Shown one piece after another: positions 60,386 through 64,000 of a DNA stretch of 64,000 nucleotides. Position 1 is the first letter of the stretch, and each line of letters opens with the position of its first letter. The DNA comes from JBGPTF01 sp041490445 (GTDB taxonomy: Bacteria > Acidobacteriota > Terriglobia > Acidiferrales > UBA7541): NCBI GenBank assembly GCA_041490445.1, contig JBGPTF010000013.1, positions 56,509 to 120,508 of the forward strand. Reading direction: 5' to 3'. The notes beneath the pieces are model-generated. The model was given only the letters and a program-made list of their open reading frames with translations, was not told the DNA's origin and did no database searches. The translations under genes were made by a program, and so were the position numbers.

Positions 60386-61678
60386 TCAAGCCACGGCCAG
60401 CGCGGCCTCCAGATCGGCGATGATGTCGTGCCAGTCCTCCAGCCCGAGCGAAAGCCGGATGCCGCCGGGATTCACGCCGCTTTTCAATTTTTCCTCGTCG
60501 GGCACGGTGGCGTGCGTCATCGAGTACGGATTCTCGATGAGTGTCTTGATTTGCCCCAGGCTCACCGCCAGCGTGATCGTGTACGCGTTCTCGGCCACGT
60601 AGTCCACGAACCGCGCCGCCGCGTCGCCGTCGGGATCTTTCAACTCAAAATAGAGCAGGCTCCCCGGCGCGAATTTTCCGTCGAAGCCGGTCATCTGCCG
60701 CCGCGCCAGCTCCCTCTGCGGAAAGCAGTCCAGCCCGGGATACAGCACGCGCGCCACCTTCGGCTGGGAAATTAGAAACTCCGCCACCTTCCTCGCCGAT
60801 TTCTGCTGGTTCGACATGCGCGCCCCGAGCGTCGTCAGGCCGTACACCAGGATGTGCCACGCGTTGCGCGGCGAAAGCACGCCGCCGAAATCCTTGCGGT
60901 AGAGCATCAGCAGATTGTAATAGCGGTTCGACCCGATCACCGCGCCCCCCATTTCCGTGCCGAACCCCGCGATGTCTTTCGTCAGGCTATGGATCACCAG
61001 GTCGGCGCCGAACTCCAGCGGCCGCTGGCAATACGGCGTCGCAAACGTGTTGTCCACCACCATCGCCATGCGCTCGTCCGCGGGACGCTTCGCGTTCAGC
61101 CGGTCCACCACCCGCCGCACCGCGGCGATGTCAATCAGCTCCATCGTGGGATTCACCGGCGTCTCGAAATAGACCACGCGACAATCCTTCGTCGCCGCCT
61201 CCTCGATCGTTTCCGGCTTCGTCATGTCGCAGAACGTCGCATGCATGTTCCACCGCGGCAGCCAGTTCGTCAGCAGGCTGTGCGTGGACCCGTACAGCAC
61301 CCGGTGCGCCACCACCTGCTGGCCGCTCGCCACCAGCGTTCCAATCACAGCGCTGATCGCCGCCATCCCCGTCGCGAACGTCACGGCCATCTCGCCGCCT
61401 TCCGCCACGGCAAGATTTTCTTCCAGCATGCCGCGCGTCGGCTCGTCCAGCCGGTCGTAAATATAGATGGGCGCCTTCTGCGCCGCGGGCGACCCGAACT
61501 CCACAAATCCCTGCACGCCGCGGTGCACCGACTTCAGCCGGAACGTCGCCGAAGACGACATCGGCGGCACCACGTGGTGGTCGTAATCCCATCGCCCGGT
61601 CGCAAAGCTTCCGTGGATCAATCGCGTGCGCAGGCGGTATTTTTCGCGGGGCGTTTTCGGTTCGTGCTTGTCTGCCAT
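60386..61678 (-). CDS. Cys/Met-metabolism PLP enzyme (cystathionine gamma-synthase / methionine gamma-lyase family)
   Basis: 430 residues from the ATG at 61678, six bases after AAGGAG. PLP fold I: FATGMAAISAVIGTLVASGQ, cofactor Asp in MAMVVDNTFATPYCQRPLEF and the Schiff-base Lys in VIHSLTKDIAGFGTEMGG. The family covers cystathionine gamma-synthase, cystathionine lyases and methionine gamma-lyase; the tight IAGFGTEMGG context is of the methionine gamma-lyase-like subgroup but the reaction is not certain. The 5' leader is unusually rich in hairpins. Confidence 0.9.
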   Translation of the reverse strand: MADKHEPKTPREKYRLRTRLIHGSFATGRWDYDHHVVPPMSSSATFRLKSVHRGVQGFVEFGSPAAQKAPIYIYDRLDEPTRGMLEENLAVAEGGEMAVTFATGMAAISAVIGTLVASGQQVVAHRVLYGSTHSLLTNWLPRWNMHATFCDMTKPETIEEAATKDCRVVYFETPVNPTMELIDIAAVRRVVDRLNAKRPADERMAMVVDNTFATPYCQRPLEFGADLVIHSLTKDIAGFGTEMGGAVIGSNRYYNLLMLYRKDFGGVLSPRNAWHILVYGLTTLGARMSNQQKSARKVAEFLISQPKVARVLYPGLDCFPQRELARRQMTGFDGKFAPGSLLYFELKDPDGDAAARFVDYVAENAYTITLAVSLGQIKTLIENPYSMTHATVPDEEKLKSGVNPGGIRLSLGLEDWHDIIADLEAALAVA

Positions 61679-62043
61679 GGAGACTCCTTCGGATCGGAAG
61701 GGACGGATCCTCGCGTTGGTTTTGGCCCGCGAGAGACGCCGTTCTCTGGCGTCCCGGCAAACGGGTGGGCCCGCGCCGCCTTCGTCGCGCTGCAGCAAAG
61801 AAGGCGATACGGGTAAAACTCTGTCTTGCGCGGCACCTCAATTTACCACAACCGGCGGATCGTGCGCGTCCCGTGTGCCTCCCCGCGAGTGATCAGTAAC
61901 TGCGGCTCATCTCACAAATTGTTTTGGCAGGCTGCTGAAAAACTCTCTTGGTTTTCTGGGGCGTGACGGAGATTACTACCCAGCGCCGTGAACCGGGTCC
62001 GCCGACTGCGGCGTCCGATCCACGGCGCTGGCAATCCATCAAT
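61679..62043 (-). other. Non-coding region with hairpin-rich leader of the PLP enzyme gene
   Basis: About 365 bases. On the minus strand the first 130 bases upstream of the start hold tandem stems: 61806-61800/61783-61777 (CGCCTTC/GAAGGCG), 61765-61762/61756-61753, 61753-61748/61740-61735 (GACGCC/GGCGTC), 61733-61728/61715-61710 (CTCGCG/CGCGAG) and 61710-61706/61695-61691 (GGATC/GATCC). The last lies just before the ribosome site. The rest of the region up to 62043 shows nothing recognisable beyond the end of the secreted protein gene. Confidence 0.5.
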
Positions 62044-62799
62044 CTACATCTTGCTGTGCAACAAACTCAGTTCGGGGTGAAACTGCAGGACGAAGCTCGT
62101 TGTGCCCCAGTAGCTTTTCCCCAGGGACTCCAACAGGCTGGCCGCCTCCTCTTTCCCGAAGGCATTTTCCATGAGTTGCTGGAGGGGCGGCCCCTGAAAA
62201 TCCGCCCACGAATTGCGTTCCAGCACCACTGCGTACAGCGGGCCGTCGTCCCCGTTGGCCATCGCGTACCAGCGGGGGTTGGAGGCCACCGAGTTGGTTT
62301 TCTTCAGCCCTTCGTTGACCTTCTGCACCGCCGCCGTGAACGCGCCCACACCCTCCGCCTTCACGTGGAAATGGATCACCAGAAGAAATTTCGCCGGTGC
62401 GGCATCTTCGTTGCCGGCGCTCAGATCGGGCCGGAAAATCCAGAACGCATTCCGCGTCTTCTCCGTGTACGGCCCCACGTTCGCCGCCACGTCGGCCGTG
62501 TCCTTCGCGTCGAAGTCATCGCGCCCGTCGAAATCCTTCCACGCGTGCTTGTACGTCCCGATTATGTAGCTGCCCGTCTCCGGACCGGTCATCACTTCCC
62601 ACGTCATCCAGTCCCATGGGTCGCCCGCCTTCTTGTGAAAATCCATGTGCTTCTTGCGGCCGTCCACGAACTGTTTTTCCATGCCCGCTTTCGGTTTCGA
62701 CACGAAATACCGCCCCACGGAGGAGCTGCTCTGCGCCGAAGCCGTCCCTGCAAATCCAAGTGCCAGCAAAACGGCGATAGCCGTCTTAATCCTTGTCAT
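62044..62799 (-). CDS. Exported protein, possible ABM-like dimeric barrel
   Basis: 251 residues with AAGGAG eight bases before the ATG and a signal peptide ending at GTASAQSS. The mature protein appears to be two related halves (about 25-125 and 140-245), each with a strand-helix pattern: GRYFVSKPKAGMEKQFVDGR and LVIHFHVKAEGVGAFTAAVQ. This recalls dimeric alpha/beta-barrel (NIPSNAP/ABM) folds. No catalytic motif recognised. Alone on its strand. Confidence 0.65.
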   Translation of the reverse strand: MTRIKTAIAVLLALGFAGTASAQSSSSVGRYFVSKPKAGMEKQFVDGRKKHMDFHKKAGDPWDWMTWEVMTGPETGSYIIGTYKHAWKDFDGRDDFDAKDTADVAANVGPYTEKTRNAFWIFRPDLSAGNEDAAPAKFLLVIHFHVKAEGVGAFTAAVQKVNEGLKKTNSVASNPRWYAMANGDDGPLYAVVLERNSWADFQGPPLQQLMENAFGKEEAASLLESLGKSYWGTTSFVLQFHPELSLLHSKM

Positions 62800-63158
62800 C
62801 GGTAAATCTCCTTTGGTGAACTGAATAAAGCCGGTGGGTCGGTTACGGTTTTCTAGAATGAATCTAAGACTGTAACGAACGCGCAGGGAGACTACCCTCG
62901 TTCCCCCCGCCTGTCAACAAATATGCGGTGGCCGCTGCTGCTCTTGACTTGGGTGATTGGAACTTGTAATAAACGCCGTCAGTTGGGGAGCTATTGATAA
63001 TTACTGCCCCACAGCGCCATATTTTGCAGAAGCCAACCGAGCTCGAGACCGCAGCATTATAAACTTGCAAGCATTGCTCTCCCATTGGAAAATTCACCGC
63101 CGCAGTGTCTCACGAACTCGATGAACACCCTTGATGCAGAGCATCGCTTCCGACGGAT
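62800..63158. other. Intergenic region between divergent genes
   Basis: About 359 bases shared by the exported protein gene (minus) and the Nramp gene (plus). A TTGACT at 62944-62949 followed after 15-17 bases by TGTAAT/TAATAA is a weak promoter candidate for the transporter. No manganese riboswitch (yybP-ykoY) consensus was found. No gene. Confidence 0.4.
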
Positions 63159-64000
63159 ATGACGGCGAGAAAACATCTGTCTACCCAGAATGTCGAAAAG
63201 GGCAAAGGATCCAAGCTTCTGAAGAGATCCTTCGCCGTCTTGGGACCCGGACTGATCACCGGGGCGGCCGACGATGATCCGTCGGGAATCTCAACCTATT
63301 CCGTCGCCGGAGCAGCCTACGGATATGCCACGCTGTGGATCGCGCTGTTCACGTTTCCGCTGATGGCCGCGATCCAGCTGATGTGCGCACGGCTGGGCAT
63401 GGTTACGGGGCGCGGGCTGGCAGCCGCCGTGCGGATTCATTATCCACGCTGGGTGCTCTGGGGAGCCTGCTCCATTCTCGTCGTCGCTAACGTCATCAAC
63501 ATCTCTGCTGACCTCGGTGGTATGGCGGAGGCCACGCAACTCATCACGGGAATTCGATCACTGATCTGGATTCCATTCTACGCGTTCTTCCTCATTGGGC
63601 TGTTGTTTTGGACTTCCTACAAGCTGATCGCGCGAATTTTCAAGTGGTTGACGCTCGTCTTGTTCGCCTACGTGTTGGCATCGTTTTATGCCCACGTCGA
63701 TTGGAGGCACGCGCTGGCGGTGACGTTCGTGCCCCATCTGGAGTGGTCACGGGGATTCCTGGCGGTGCTGGTGGCAATTCTGGGGACCACGATCTCTCCC
63801 TATCTCTTTTTTTGGCAGGCAGCCGAGGAGGTCGAAGAAGGGCAGACCAAGGGCGGAACGCTCGCCGAGCGCAAGGGCGCGACCGCAGGGGAATTAAGAA
63901 GCGCGCGCGCCGACACGGTCGTGGGTATGTTCTTCTCGAATCTCATCATGTATTTCATTATTCTGACCACTGCTGCCACTTTACATGCACACGGGCAAAC
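63159..64000 (+). CDS. Divergent Nramp-family metal transporter, N-terminal part
   Basis: 280 codons from the ATG at 63159, open to the window end. After a 20-residue head, VLGPGLITGAADDDPSGIST is helix 1 of an Nramp transporter, with DPSG in place of the canonical metal-binding DPGN. Helix 6, normally with M-P-H, has TTISPYLFFWQAAEEVEEG. About seven helices are within the window. These replacements define a divergent clade seen in soil bacteria whose ion is less certain (Mn, Fe or another divalent). The ribosome site is weak. Confidence 0.88.
   Translation, partial: MTARKHLSTQNVEKGKGSKLLKRSFAVLGPGLITGAADDDPSGISTYSVAGAAYGYATLWIALFTFPLMAAIQLMCARLGMVTGRGLAAAVRIHYPRWVLWGACSILVVANVINISADLGGMAEATQLITGIRSLIWIPFYAFFLIGLLFWTSYKLIARIFKWLTLVLFAYVLASFYAHVDWRHALAVTFVPHLEWSRGFLAVLVAILGTTISPYLFFWQAAEEVEEGQTKGGTLAERKGATAGELRSARADTVVGMFFSNLIMYFIILTTAATLHAHGQ

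Noticed and set aside
61679..62043. SAM-I, SAM-II or SAH riboswitch ahead of the PLP enzyme
   Set aside because: The conserved cores of these classes were not found, although the leader is clearly structured.
62800..63158. Manganese riboswitch ahead of the Nramp gene
   Set aside because: No yybP-ykoY core motifs were recognised.
1..64000. CRISPR array, prophage, insertion sequence or integrase
   Set aside because: No evenly spaced repeat series, transposase, integrase or phage structural gene was found on either strand.

Overview
This 64 kb window reads as one contiguous piece of a GC-rich, Gram-negative (diderm) bacterial chromosome. The best guess for the host is an Acidobacteriota member. 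That rests on gene content (DUF2339/DUF3999 pair, tricorn-type protease, carboxypeptidase-regulatory-like secreted proteins, LysW-like protein, several conserved proteins I associate with that phylum) and on intergenic repeats starting TGTCATCC. It is inference, not proof. No phage, transposase, integrase or CRISPR array was seen.

Layout. 1-2.8 kb: ispD (truncated by the window edge), an unusual Clp_N-IspF fusion, a lone GluRS C-terminal domain and rlmB; this looks like a shortened form of the ispD-ispF-gltX-...-rlmB order known from Bacillus. 2.9-3.7 kb: apt and acylphosphatase. 3.9-7.6 kb: an exported GH35-like protein with a changed active site. 7.6-10.8 kb: DUF3999/DUF2339 membrane pair. 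10.9-16.4 kb: LolA-like protein, HAD phosphatase, PilZ protein, KefB-type antiporter and ada. 16.4-20.6 kb: a cluster resembling a complete lipoprotein-sorting (Lol) pathway: LolB-like lipoprotein, LolC/E-like permease, LolD-like ATPase, small membrane protein, LolA-like carrier. 20.6-23.2 kb: an AT-richer stretch with a small membrane protein and a leucine-rich-repeat gene bracketed by a 116-bp direct repeat. 23.2-25.9 kb: ruvX-mltG plus two unknown genes. 26.1-30.2 kb: von Willebrand A protein, M28 peptidase, folP and a small CxxC protein. 30.3-34.4 kb: tilS-hpt-ftsH operon with a clear terminator. 34.5-35.9 kb: three small membrane-associated genes. 36.2-37.6 kb: a CAU tRNA and an AT-richer methyltransferase gene lying between the tRNA and a degenerate copy of the tRNA 3' end. 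37.6-43.8 kb: lipid kinase, two secreted CarboxypepD_reg-like proteins, LysW-like protein, Nudix hydrolase, uppS with a winged-helix regulator and membrane protein, glycosyltransferase. 43.8-50.4 kb: pcm, tricorn-type protease, kynureninase-like enzyme, amino-acid permease. 50.6-58.7 kb: DUF2059 protein and an outer-membrane assembly operon bamA-surA(short)-tamB. 58.8-64 kb: ThiF/MoeB-like E1 enzyme, small Cys-rich protein, PLP sulfur amino-acid enzyme with a hairpin-rich leader, secreted protein and a divergent Nramp transporter cut by the window end.

The most interesting signals are: (i) two single-gene, AT-richer islets, each bracketed by a direct repeat duplicating the 3' end of a resident gene (a protein gene for the LRR islet, a tRNA for the methyltransferase islet), with no integrase in sight; (ii) the co-localised Lol-like set; (iii) a 69-residue membrane-anchored protein with three identical 12-residue repeats whose DNA copies differ only at synonymous sites; (iv) the Clp_N-IspF fusion. 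Much of the window is organised in tight same-strand operons with ATGA start/stop overlaps, which were used to choose starts.
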